Assembly (NCBI GenBank): GCA_910587755.1
Contig: CAJUNZ010000018.1
Span: 1-40,017 of the forward strand
Source: an uncultured Acetatifactor sp.
GTDB taxonomy: Bacteria; Bacillota; Clostridia; Lachnospirales; Lachnospiraceae
Length of the DNA: 40,017 nt
Reading direction: 5' to 3'
Shown: positions 31,428 to 39,640 of the stretch, piece after piece
Layout of the letters: the number at the start of each line of letters is the position of its first letter
Position numbering within the stretch: the stretch's first letter is position 1
Made by a program: the position numbers and the translations under genes
The notes under the pieces: model-generated
The model's database searches: none
Seen by the model: only the letters and a program-made list of their open reading frames with translations
What the model was told of the DNA's origin: nothing

Positions 31428-31669
31428 TCCATCTGGGGTTCCTCGTCGGGGTCCTCCGGATTTTCGCTGTAGCGGTAGAACCAAACTTCACTTTCCTCGC
31501 TCTCCAGAGCGGCCTGGGTACTCTGACCGTCTTTTAAGGGCAGGAGTGCAATATAATCCTTTGACTCCACAGTCAGTATGGTGATGACAGCACAATTCAC
31601 AAGGGTTCCGTCATCCAATTCCAGTTCCACTGTCATTTCCTCATCGTTGTAATCGTTATTATTTTCCAT
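31334..31669 (-). CDS. DUF1292 family protein
   Basis: 111-residue acidic protein of the DUF1292 family (YrzB-like), common in Firmicutes and of unknown function. The conserved core MTVELELDDGTLVNCAVITI, then YIALLPL and EVWFYRY, is followed by a run of Asp/Glu to the C terminus. ATG 31669 has GGAGGT six bases upstream; the longer frame to 31786 crosses the promoter. The last 94 bases overlap the 3' end of the helicase gene on the opposite strand. Confidence 0.92.
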   Translation of the reverse strand: MENNNDYNDEEMTVELELDDGTLVNCAVITILTVESKDYIALLPLKDGQSTQAALESEESEVWFYRYSENPEDPDEEPQMDYIEDDDEYEKVADAFDEYLDTCEFEELADD

Positions 31670-31700
31670 GAGAGACCTCCTGTACTCTTTATTTTTGTTC

Positions 31701-31729
31701 ATTATACCTGTTTTTAGAACTGTGTGCAA
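31701..31729 (-). promoter_or_regulatory. Sigma-A promoter of the DUF1292 gene
   Basis: Minus-strand TTGCAC (31724-31729), 17-base spacer, consensus TATAAT (31701-31706). Confidence 0.8.
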
Positions 31730-31744
31730 TAGAATTAAAAAAAC

Positions 31745-31773
31745 TTGTGATTTTGTCGCATATCTATTATAAT
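31745..31773 (+). promoter_or_regulatory. Promoter of the GlgX-like gene
   Basis: TTGTGA (31745-31750), 17-base spacer, TATAAT (31768-31773). It is divergent from the DUF1292 promoter and gives a leader of about 165 bases. Confidence 0.65.
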
Positions 31774-31805
31774 GGTTTTGTGACAATTTACTCAGGAAAT
31801 GTGCG

Positions 31806-31838
31806 GAAACAATTTGTGTACTGCCTCACAATTGTTTC
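31806..31838 (+). promoter_or_regulatory. Stem-loop in the leader of the GlgX-like gene
   Basis: GAAACAATTTGTG (31806-31818) pairs with CACAATTGTTTC (31827-31838), a 12-bp stem with one bulged base and an 8-base loop. It is not followed by T residues. The rest of the leader to 31942 shows no other structure I recognise. Confidence 0.5.
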
Positions 31839-31942
31839 GGAACACTTCCTTAAAGAGCGGCCGGCTTTGTATTTGGGACCGGATCCCGGGAGCGGCGGGG
31901 GTCCTGGTCAAAGGGGCAGGCTGCCGGAACGGAGGGGAAACG

Positions 31943-33913
31943 ATGACAGAAAAATACTTGCAGAAAAAGCCACATCCCTTGGGAGCTCACAGGGAGGGCA
32001 GCGGAGTGCGTTTTTCCTTTGTGTCCAGGACTGCCTCCTGCGGAGTCCTGCTGTATGACAGGGCGGCCGGGACAATGCTGCGTAAGATACCCTTTACCCA
32101 GGAAGACAGAATAGGAAATGTCTACTGCAGGGTGGTGGAGGATATTGACCCGAAGGCGGTGAGCTACCTTTTTTACCAGGAGGACAGGCCGGTGGCAGAC
32201 TGGCGGGCAAGGGTGTTTCCCCGGAAAGTTGCCTATGGGAAGGAAAGGCGTGTGGAGGATTTAAAAGCCGGCTTTCTGGCGGAAGACTATGACTGGGGAC
32301 GGGACTGCTGTCCCAGGATACCTTACAGCCAGATGGTGGGATACTGTATGCATGTGCGGGGGTTTACCAGGCATGCCTCCTCCGGTGTGAAGCACAGAGG
32401 AACTTTTCTGGGAATTGTGGAAAAGCTGCCCTATCTGAAGGAAATCGGTGTTACCACCGTGGAGCTGCAGCCCGCCTATGAATTTATGGAAGTTCCTCTG
32501 AAAGAGGAGCGCAGAGGAAAGCTTCCCTTTGTGGTCTGTCCGGGGGAGCCCGGCAGGCAGGGCGGGGAAGGGCTGAACTACTGGGGGTACAAGAAGGGGT
32601 ATTACTATATGCCCAAGGGGGCCTATGCGGCTTCGGAGGACCCTTCCGGAGAGTTCAAGGATATGGTGAAGGCATTCCATGAAAATGGCATGGAAGTGGT
32701 CATGCAGTTTTTCTTTACGGGCGTGAGCCAGACAGAGATTCTGGAGATCCTGCACTTCTGGGTGCTGGAATACCATGTGGACGGATTTCACCTGATGGGG
32801 GAAAATCTGCCGGTGGATCTGCTGGCGTCGGACGATGTGCTGGCGGATACCAAGCTTTGGTATTATACTTTTGACACCGGCCGGGTGTATGGAAGAAACG
32901 AACAGCCCCGCTGTCCTCATCTGGCAGAGTACAACGACGCATGGTACTATGATATGCGCAGGTTCCTGAAGGGGGACGGGGGCATGCTGGGAGGGGTGCT
33001 CTACCATATGCGGCATATTCCGGAGAAGGCGGGGTGTATCCATTATCTCAGCAACTATTTCGGATTTACGCTGGCGGATCTGGTATCCTATGACTATAAA
33101 CACAATGAAGCCAACGGAGAGGACAACAGGGACGGAAGCGACTATAATTGCAGCTGGAACTGTGGGGAGGAGGGGCCTGCCCGCAGCCAGAAGGTAAGAC
33201 GTCTGCGGGTGAAGCAGATGAAGAATGCCCTGTGCTTTCTGATGCTCTCCCAGTCCACCCCCCTGATCTTTATGGGGGATGAATTCGGCAATTCCCAGAA
33301 GGGAAACAATAATCCCTATGGCCAGGACAATGCCGTAACATGGCTGGACTGGAACGGGAAGAAGAAAAATGCCCAGCTGCTGCAGTTCTGGAAGATGCTG
33401 GTGGAATTCCGGCGGGCTCATCCCATTTTAAGGCCTTCCCAGGAGCTGCGGCAGATGGACTATATCGCCTGCGGCTACCCGGATTTGTCCTACCATGGCA
33501 GGTATGCCTGGCAGCCTCAGACAGAGGGCAACTACAGGCATGTGGGTATTATGCTCTGTGGGAAGTATGCCAGGGACTGGGGGCCGGAGGGGGACACGTT
33601 CCTCTATCTTGCCATAAACATGCACTGGGAGAGTCATGAGCTGGCCCTGCCCAGGCTTCCCAGGGGATTTGGGTGGGTCAGAGTTTTTTCCACGGAATCC
33701 CAGGGGAGCAGGGATGCCGGGGAGGATGGCGCCGGGGAGGCGGTGGGAAAGATTCCTCCCCGGAGTCTGGCGGTGTACATAAGCGCGCCAAAGCAGGAGG
33801 AAGCGCAGGAAGAAGAGGCCGGCAGTGTCTGCGGCCCGGAGGAGTTGGAAAAGGAAAGGGACACGGTTAGCCTTCCAAAAGAGGAGACGGACAACACCTT
33901 TGCCGGGGCATAA
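31943..33913 (+). CDS. GlgX/isoamylase-like GH13 protein with degenerate active site (probable pseudo-glycosidase)
   Basis: 656 residues, cytoplasmic (no signal peptide). It has the layout of bacterial glycogen debranching enzymes: an N-terminal beta domain, YCMHVRGFTRHASSGV (134-149), GVTTVELQPAYEF, LNYWGYKKGYYYMPKGAYA, RRFLKGDGG, DLVSYDYKHNEANGEDN (379-395) and FMGDEFGNSQKGNNNPYGQD (443-462). The catalytic regions are altered. Region I reads QFFFTG for DVVYNH, and region II VDGFHLM for VDGFRFD (nucleophile Asp to Met285, Arg to His283). Region III reads KLWYYTFD for KLIAEPWD (acid Glu to Tyr308), and region IV SNYFGF for TxHDGF (His to Tyr372, Asp to Phe373). The loop between regions I and II looks shortened. 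The tail is acidic. The start ATG 31943 follows GGAGGGG. It probably binds glucan rather than cutting it. Confidence 0.85.
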   Translation: MTEKYLQKKPHPLGAHREGSGVRFSFVSRTASCGVLLYDRAAGTMLRKIPFTQEDRIGNVYCRVVEDIDPKAVSYLFYQEDRPVADWRARVFPRKVAYGKERRVEDLKAGFLAEDYDWGRDCCPRIPYSQMVGYCMHVRGFTRHASSGVKHRGTFLGIVEKLPYLKEIGVTTVELQPAYEFMEVPLKEERRGKLPFVVCPGEPGRQGGEGLNYWGYKKGYYYMPKGAYAASEDPSGEFKDMVKAFHENGMEVVMQFFFTGVSQTEILEILHFWVLEYHVDGFHLMGENLPVDLLASDDVLADTKLWYYTFDTGRVYGRNEQPRCPHLAEYNDAWYYDMRRFLKGDGGMLGGVLYHMRHIPEKAGCIHYLSNYFGFTLADLVSYDYKHNEANGEDNRDGSDYNCSWNCGEEGPARSQKVRRLRVKQMKNALCFLMLSQSTPLIFMGDEFGNSQKGNNNPYGQDNAVTWLDWNGKKKNAQLLQFWKMLVEFRRAHPILRPSQELRQMDYIACGYPDLSYHGRYAWQPQTEGNYRHVGIMLCGKYARDWGPEGDTFLYLAINMHWESHELALPRLPRGFGWVRVFSTESQGSRDAGEDGAGEAVGKIPPRSLAVYISAPKQEEAQEEEAGSVCGPEELEKERDTVSLPKEETDNTFAGA

Positions 33914-33984
33914 AAATCTCTGGCAAGGTACTCTTTCATGGGCGGAAGCATATGATACCGTAAACATATCATATGGAGAAGGCT

Positions 33985-34362
33985 ATGAATTGTATCATTT
34001 TGCTTCTGTTGCTGAGCTGCTGCGGATGCGGTACCGGTTGCGGCGCCGGATGTGGCTGCGGCCGGGGTGGGTGCTGTGAAGATGTGAGGCCCCATAGGGA
34101 CGGAAAACATGACAGGGGAAACGGCTGCAGGAGAGAAGAGGGCAGAAGAGAGGACTGTAGAAGAGAAGACTGCCGAAGGGAAGAGCGCAGGGAGAAGGAA
34201 GAGTGCGGGTGCAGGGAACCCCGCCGGGAGGGCGGCGACTGCGGCGGTCCCCGGCATGAAAAGGAAAGATGCGACAGTCCCGGCATGATCCCTCCCCCCT
34301 GGCAGGAGTATCCTGGCTTCCCTCACAGGGATGACAGGTGCGGCTGTGAGTCAGGCGACTGA
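33985..34362 (+). CDS. Cysteine-rich small protein with hydrophobic N terminus
   Basis: 125 residues if started at ATG 33985, which has GGAG six bases upstream; ATG 33973 adds four residues without a ribosome site. A short hydrophobic run (MNCIILLLLLSCC) leads into a Gly/Cys segment (GCGTGCGAGCGCGRGGCC). The rest is very rich in Arg, Glu and Cys, with a repeated RREDC unit, and ends in a Pro/aromatic patch and CGCESGD. There are 18 cysteines in total. I do not recognise the family. The hydrophobic start could be a signal or anchor, and the Cys pairs could bind metal or form disulfides. It follows the GlgX-like gene by 71 bases. Confidence 0.55.
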   Translation: MNCIILLLLLSCCGCGTGCGAGCGCGRGGCCEDVRPHRDGKHDRGNGCRREEGRREDCRREDCRREERREKEECGCREPRREGGDCGGPRHEKERCDSPGMIPPPWQEYPGFPHRDDRCGCESGD

Positions 34363-34492
34363 CATTGATCTTTGCTTCTGAGTCTCACCCATAGTACGGT
34401 GGGGGCAGACGGCGGTCTCGGGCGGCTGCAGTTTTCGGAAAGGGGACTGTGGCTGGGGACCGCTGTTTTTCACGGAATTTTTACCCAAAGTA

Positions 34493-34521
34493 TTTCAAAA
34501 ACAGGGCGGTTATGTTATAAT
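34493..34521 (+). promoter_or_regulatory. Promoter of the lactonase-family gene
   Basis: TTTCAA (34493-34498), 17-base spacer, TATAAT (34516-34521). A short perfect dyad, AAAGCTG (34529-34535) with CAGCTTT (34544-34550), starts at the expected transcription start and could be an operator. Confidence 0.7.
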
Positions 34522-34596
34522 TCTTTCAAAAGCTGCGGGCAGTCAGCTTTGGCGCCTGGCTGTGCGGCTGATCACGTGGAAAGGAAGATGTGCACA

Positions 34597-35655
34597 ATGG
34601 ATAATGAGAAGAACGAAAAGTATGTGGCCTATGTCTCCACTTATACCCATGGGGACAAGCATGGGATAAAGGTATACGATGTGGACATGGAAAAGGGCCG
34701 CTTTGTGGAGAAGGACAAGGTGGAGATTACCAATTCCTCTTATGTGACCATCTCACATAGTGGAAAATATCTGTATTCCATCACGGACTTTGGCGTGGAG
34801 TCCTATGCCATCGCTCCGGACGGCAGTCTGGATTTCATCAATTTTGCCTCCATCAACGGCATGAGGGGCTGCTATGTCTCCACGGACTATACGGACGGAT
34901 ACCTTTTTGTGGCAGGCTACCACGATGGCAAGCTGACGGTGCTGCGCCTGGCGGAAGATGGCTCCATCGGCGAAATCACGGATGAAATCTTCCATAAGGG
35001 GCTGGGGAGTGTGGCGGAGCGGAATTTCAGGCCCCATATCAACTGTGCCAGAATGACCCATGACAATAAATACCTTCTGGTGGCAGATCAGGGCATGGAC
35101 CATGTGAATGTCTATCGGTTTGACGTTATCACCGGCAAGGTGATACTGGCGGACATTATCCGCAGCGAGCTGGAGTCCTCTCCCAGGCATGTGAAGATCT
35201 CCAGGGACGGAAGGTTTATCTACATTGTGCATGAAACAAAATGCTTTATTGATGTGTATTCCTATGTGGAGCACAACAGGCAGCCTGTGTTTGAGAAGAT
35301 CCAGACGGTGGAGACCTGTAAAGGGGACCGGGGAAGCTACAACGCCACCAGCGCCCTGAGCTTTTCGGAGGATCACAAATATCTTCTCAGCACCAACGCA
35401 GGGGATAACTCGGCGGTTCTGTTTGAGGTGGACGAGGAGACGGGGATGCTCTCCCAGGTATTCTGTCTGCCTGTCAGCGGGGAGTATCCCAAGGACGCCA
35501 GCCTGTTCCCCAACAATAAATTCCTGGTGTCCCTGAATCATGAAACCAATGATATGACCTTTTTCCATGTGAATGTGGAGAATGGCACCATGATTATGAA
35601 CGGACCGCCCATCCGGGTGGATGTGCCCAACTGCATTGCATTTCACAGACTGTAG
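34597..35655 (+). CDS. Lactonase-family beta-propeller protein (6-phosphogluconolactonase-like)
   Basis: 352-residue seven-bladed propeller of the YkgB/Pgl (PF10282) family, with repeats such as YVTISHSGKYLYSITDFG, CARMTHDNKYLLVADQGMDHVNVYRFD, HVKISRDGRFIYIVHE, ALSFSEDHKYLLSTNAGDNS and the closing FLVSLNHETNDMTFFHV. Relatives include E. coli Pgl, which hydrolyses 6-phosphogluconolactone, but many have other substrates and the pathway here is unknown. Two in-frame ATGs exist. 34597 is better spaced from GGAAG (34583-34587) and matches the family start (YVAYVSTYTHG); 34588 adds three residues. It has its own promoter and ends before a bidirectional terminator. Confidence 0.88.
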   Translation: MDNEKNEKYVAYVSTYTHGDKHGIKVYDVDMEKGRFVEKDKVEITNSSYVTISHSGKYLYSITDFGVESYAIAPDGSLDFINFASINGMRGCYVSTDYTDGYLFVAGYHDGKLTVLRLAEDGSIGEITDEIFHKGLGSVAERNFRPHINCARMTHDNKYLLVADQGMDHVNVYRFDVITGKVILADIIRSELESSPRHVKISRDGRFIYIVHETKCFIDVYSYVEHNRQPVFEKIQTVETCKGDRGSYNATSALSFSEDHKYLLSTNAGDNSAVLFEVDEETGMLSQVFCLPVSGEYPKDASLFPNNKFLVSLNHETNDMTFFHVNVENGTMIMNGPPIRVDVPNCIAFHRL

Positions 35656-35741
35656 TATTGTGGCGAGACAGGTATATGCAAGGCAATGCCCTGCCCTGGT
35701 GCCGTAAGGTTTTGGGGCGGAGGCAGAAGCGTTTCTGGAAG

Positions 35742-35775
35742 AAAAGACTCCGGTCAATGGCGGCCGGAGTCTTTT
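35742..35775. terminator. Bidirectional terminator between the lactonase gene and aroC
   Basis: AAAAGACTCCGG (35742-35753) and CCGGAGTCTTTT (35764-35775), a perfect 12-bp stem with a 10-base loop; the A/T ends give a T-run on both strands. Confidence 0.88.
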
Positions 35776-35799
35776 GACGCCTCTGAGATATCTGGGTTT

Positions 35800-36927
35800 T
35801 CAAAGGGAGGCCGGGTTTTCGGGCCTGTCTTTTCGGTAAAATTCTTCCAGAGAGTCCATTCTGGCGGACATATTGATCATCATGGCGTCAAGCACTGTGA
35901 GGGCGCACATGCACTCCATGACCACCACGGCCCTGGGCACAATGACAGGGTCGTGACGGCCCTTGATGCACAGATCCATGTTCTGGCCCTGGCGGCTGAC
36001 GGTCTGCTGGGGGCGGAAGATGGAGGGGGTGGGCTTCACATGGGCCCGGACAATCACCCTGTCCCCGTCGCTGATGCCTCCCAGAATGCCTCCGGCGTGG
36101 TTGGAAGATTTAACCACGCGGGAACCTTCCATGCGGAAGGGATCGTTGTTGCTGCTGCCCAGGCGGCAGGACACCATGGCGCCGTCCCCTATCTCCACGG
36201 CTTTCACCGCACCGATGGACATGACTGCTTTAGCCAGGTTTGCGTCCAGCTTCTCAAAGACAGGATCACCTATGCCCGCAGGAAGGCCTTCCACCAGGCA
36301 TTCCATGGAGCCTCCTGCGGAGTCGCACTCTTTTTTTACCTGTTCCAGGTAGGCCACAGCCTTTTCACTGGCGTCCCTGTCCGGCATGGCGGTGGGGGTG
36401 GAGAGGACGGCATCCCTGTCAAAATGGGTCAGGTCCGCTTCCACAGGGCCGATGGAGCGGGTGTAGGCCCAGACCCTGACACCGAGACGGGAGAGGATGC
36501 GGCAGGCCACGGCTCCTGCGGCCACCCGTCCCAGAGTCTCCCTGCCGGAGGAACGGCCCCCGCCCCGGTAGTCCCGGAAACCGTATTTTTGGTCAAAGGT
36601 GTAGTCTGCATGTCCGGGCCGGTAGGTGGGGGCAATTTCGCTGTAATCTCCGGAAATCTGGGAGGTATTGCGCACCATGAGCATCAGGGGAGTTCCGGTG
36701 GTGCGGCCCTCAAAGGTTCCGGAGAGGATCTCCACGGCATCCTCCTCCCGGCGCTGGGTGGAGATGCCGGTGCGCCCGGGCTTTCTTCTGTCCAGATAGC
36801 TCTGGATATGGGCTTCCTCCAGGGGAAGGCCCGCCGGACAGCCGTCAATGACGACGCCCAGGGCTTTGCCGTGGGACTCTCCCCAGGTGGTGATCCGAAA
36901 AATTGTGCCGAAAGTGGAACCTGCCAT
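35800..36927 (-). CDS. aroC: Chorismate synthase
   Basis: FMN-dependent last enzyme of the shikimate pathway, converting EPSP to chorismate. The 375 residues carry the family signatures GESHGKALG (residues 17-25), the conserved arginines in DRRKPGRTGISTQR, RPGHADYTFDQKYGFRDYRG followed by GGRSSGRET, and the C-terminal SNHAGGILGGISDGD and FRPQQTVSR. Minus-strand ATG 36927 has GGAGG ten bases upstream. No other aro gene adjoins it. The C-terminal tail (YRKDRPENPASL) is non-conserved. Confidence 0.97.
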   Translation of the reverse strand: MAGSTFGTIFRITTWGESHGKALGVVIDGCPAGLPLEEAHIQSYLDRRKPGRTGISTQRREEDAVEILSGTFEGRTTGTPLMLMVRNTSQISGDYSEIAPTYRPGHADYTFDQKYGFRDYRGGGRSSGRETLGRVAAGAVACRILSRLGVRVWAYTRSIGPVEADLTHFDRDAVLSTPTAMPDRDASEKAVAYLEQVKKECDSAGGSMECLVEGLPAGIGDPVFEKLDANLAKAVMSIGAVKAVEIGDGAMVSCRLGSSNNDPFRMEGSRVVKSSNHAGGILGGISDGDRVIVRAHVKPTPSIFRPQQTVSRQGQNMDLCIKGRHDPVIVPRAVVVMECMCALTVLDAMMINMSARMDSLEEFYRKDRPENPASL

Positions 36928-37037
36928 ATATGTGTACCTCCATATTGTGATAAAAGTGTATCGGAACAGACTTATCTTACCTTATTTTCGGGGGAAATGG
37001 TATCCCTAATTTCCATAAAAATCCGGACTGTCCAGGG

Positions 37038-37066
37038 TTACGGAGCAGCCGGAAGCGTGATATAAT
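37038..37066 (+). promoter_or_regulatory. Extended -10 promoter of recD2
   Basis: TTACGG (37038-37043), 17-base spacer, TATAAT (37061-37066) with an extended TGA just before it. Confidence 0.65.
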
Positions 37067-37118
37067 AAGGGGAGGGCCCTGGAAGTAAGGAAGTTCGGGA
37101 GCCGGGGGAGAAACAGGG

Positions 37119-39314
37119 ATGACGACAATACGCTGTGTGGTGGAGAGGATTACATACCAGAATCCGGAGAATGGATATTCTGTCCTGAAAGTGCGTGTGA
37201 AGGGATACGACGATCTGGTTGCTGTGGTGGGAAACCTTCTGGATGCAAATGTGGGCTCGGTGCTGTCTGTGGAGGGGGACTGGAAGGTGGATTCCAGATA
37301 TGGGAGGCAGTTTGCGGCCCAGAAGTGGGAGGAGACTCTTCCCGCCACGGTGTACGGCATGGAAAAATATCTTGGCAGCGGGCTGATCAAGGGGGTGGGG
37401 CCCAAGTTTGCCAAGCTGATTGTCCAGAAATACGGCACGGATACTTTTGAGGTCATAGAGGAGAATGTACAGGCCCTGAAGGAGATACCGGGCATAGGGC
37501 CCAGGCGGGTGCGGATGATTGCGGAGAGCTGGGCGCGGCAGAAAGAAGTGAAGAACGTGATGGTCTTTCTGCAGGAGCATGGGGTCAGCACAGCCTTTGC
37601 CGCCAGGATCTACGGGCAGTACGGGAACGAGAGCATTGCCAGAATGCGGGAGAACCCTTTTCAGCTTGCGGATGATATCTGGGGCATAGGCTTCCGGACG
37701 GCGGACTGCATTGGGGAGAAGCTGGGTTTTGGGAAGGAGTCCTATGTGAGGCTCCGCAGCGGCGTTATGTATACGCTGAGTGAGCTGGCGGATCAGGGTC
37801 ATGTGTATGCTACCAGGGAGCAGCTCACCCAGCGGGCGGCGGCGCTTCTGGAGGCGGAGGAGCCCAGTATTGTGATGACTCTGGACCAGATGCTGAAGGA
37901 CAAGGATCTGATCCGGGAGGATCAAGTCCGGGAGGAGGACGCGGTGTATCTACCTCCGTTTTATTATGCGGAGATCGGCGTGGCGGGCAGACTGAGGCGT
38001 CTGGCGTCGGAACCTGCAGGGGACAGGCTGTGGATCAGGCTTTTGGAGGCCAGGAGAAAAAGCGGCAATGACAATCTTTCCGTGGACGTGGGGAGAATAG
38101 AGCAGGCGGTGCATATGACCTATGATCAGGTGCAGGCGGACGCCATCCGGAAGGCGGCTCTGGCGAAGGTGATGATCCTCACAGGGGGGCCGGGCACGGG
38201 CAAAACCACCACCACCCAGGGGATCATTGCCGCATACCGGGCATATGGCCTGGAGGTGCTTCTGGCGGCGCCCACGGGAAGGGCGGCCAGGCGCATGAGC
38301 GAGGCCACAGGCCTTGAGGCCAGGACCATCCACAGACTTTTGGAGTGCAAGCCCCCGGAAGGATATCAGAAAAATGGGGAAAACCCTTTAAAAGGGGATG
38401 TGCTGATTGTGGACGAGTGCTCCATGATAGACATTGTGCTGATGAACGCTCTGCTGAAGGCGGTTCCCGACAGCATGCGCCTGGTGCTGGTGGGGGATAC
38501 AGACCAGCTGCCCTCTGTGGGTGCGGGAAATGTGCTCCGGGATGTGATAGAGTCAGGGGCTTTTCCGGTGGTGCGCCTTACAAGGATTTTCCGCCAGGCC
38601 CTGGAGAGCCGCATTATCATGAACGCCCACAGGATCAACGCCGGGCAGCTGCCGGATATCTCCAATGGCAGGGATACGGACTTTTTCTTTCTGTCCCGGG
38701 AGGAACCTGAGCAGGCGGTGGCGGAGATTGTGGATCTGGTAAAAAGAAAGCTCCCCGCACGATATGGGGTGTCTTCCTCTGTGATACAGGTGCTGACCCC
38801 CATGCAGAGGGGAGCGGCAGGGGCCACCAGCCTGAATCTGGCCCTGCAGGAGGCCCTGAACCCTGCCGGGGAGGGACTCAGGCGCAGCGGCTTTGTATAC
38901 CGCCAGGGCGACAGGGTCATGCAGGTGAAAAACAATTATGACAAGGAAGTATTTAACGGGGATATCGGCAGAATAGAGACGGTGAACCCAGGGGAGAGGA
39001 CCCTGAAAGTGGACTTCGAGGGCAGGCTGGTGGAATATGACCAGACGGAACTGGATGAACTGGTTCACGCCTACGCGGCCACCATTCACAAGGCCCAGGG
39101 ATCCGAGTATCAGATTGTGGTGATGCCCATACTTATGAGCCATTATGTCATGCTTCAGAGGAACCTGGTCTACACCGGCATCACCAGGGCAAAAAAGATT
39201 CTGGTGATGGTGGGGACAAAAAAAGCGCTGGCCTATGCAGTGCAGAATGTCACCGTCACCGGGCGCAACAGCATGTTAAAGGAGAGACTTGCAGGCAGGG
39301 GCTGTCTGAACTGA
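37119..39314 (+). CDS. recD2: RecD2-type (RecD/TraA family) ATP-dependent DNA helicase
   Basis: Superfamily 1B 5'-3' helicase of the RecD2 type, which acts without RecBC in DNA repair and replication-fork maintenance. The 731 residues begin with the RecD2 N-terminal OB-like domain (IRCVVERITYQNPENGYSVL). Helix-hairpin-helix repeats follow at about 85-140 (SGLIKGVGPKFAKLI; LKEIPGIGPRRVRMI). Then come Walker A GGPGTGKT at 356-363, GRAARRMSE, the DEAD-like VDECSMID, GDTDQLPSVGAGNVL, RLTRIFRQ, and the C-terminal ATIHKAQGSEY with YTGITRAKK. ATG 37119 follows a purine-rich GGGGGAG. It is monocistronic. Confidence 0.95.
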   Translation: MTTIRCVVERITYQNPENGYSVLKVRVKGYDDLVAVVGNLLDANVGSVLSVEGDWKVDSRYGRQFAAQKWEETLPATVYGMEKYLGSGLIKGVGPKFAKLIVQKYGTDTFEVIEENVQALKEIPGIGPRRVRMIAESWARQKEVKNVMVFLQEHGVSTAFAARIYGQYGNESIARMRENPFQLADDIWGIGFRTADCIGEKLGFGKESYVRLRSGVMYTLSELADQGHVYATREQLTQRAAALLEAEEPSIVMTLDQMLKDKDLIREDQVREEDAVYLPPFYYAEIGVAGRLRRLASEPAGDRLWIRLLEARRKSGNDNLSVDVGRIEQAVHMTYDQVQADAIRKAALAKVMILTGGPGTGKTTTTQGIIAAYRAYGLEVLLAAPTGRAARRMSEATGLEARTIHRLLECKPPEGYQKNGENPLKGDVLIVDECSMIDIVLMNALLKAVPDSMRLVLVGDTDQLPSVGAGNVLRDVIESGAFPVVRLTRIFRQALESRIIMNAHRINAGQLPDISNGRDTDFFFLSREEPEQAVAEIVDLVKRKLPARYGVSSSVIQVLTPMQRGAAGATSLNLALQEALNPAGEGLRRSGFVYRQGDRVMQVKNNYDKEVFNGDIGRIETVNPGERTLKVDFEGRLVEYDQTELDELVHAYAATIHKAQGSEYQIVVMPILMSHYVMLQRNLVYTGITRAKKILVMVGTKKALAYAVQNVTVTGRNSMLKERLAGRGCLN

Positions 39315-39367
39315 AATCCGACAGATTTTCCTGCCTGAGTTCCCTTAAAACTGTGGCGCTGCCGCGG

Positions 39368-39559
39368 TTACGGCGTATCCCGCTGCTCCACAAAGTAGTC
39401 CACCAGACGCTGCACATCCTCCAGGCAGGCGCCGCAGACTGTGCCGGCCCCGGTGGCCTCCTGCACTTCTTCTAAAGTGCTGGCCCCGGAGTCCACGGCT
39501 TCTTTAATGCGACCGCTGGTGACATTCATACAATTGCACACGACTTTTTCAAGATTCAT
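39368..39559 (-). CDS. BFD-like [2Fe-2S]-binding protein
   Basis: 63-residue protein of the bacterioferritin-associated-ferredoxin type. Four cluster cysteines are arranged CxC near the N terminus (VCNCMNV) and CxxC later (GTVCGACLED), the fold-defining pattern of the BFD domain. Such stand-alone domains in Clostridia carry electrons or deliver iron-sulfur clusters, but the partner is unknown here. Minus-strand ATG 39559 has AAAGGAAGG upstream; the longer frame to 39655 overlaps the divergent nth start and has no site. Confidence 0.88.
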   Translation of the reverse strand: MNLEKVVCNCMNVTSGRIKEAVDSGASTLEEVQEATGAGTVCGACLEDVQRLVDYFVEQRDTP

Positions 39560-39640
39560 AGCATACCTTCCTTTCTCAGAAATATGGTTGGCACTGATGG
39601 AGATATTTATGCGGGACGGGAAAAATAAAAGGGAGAAAAT

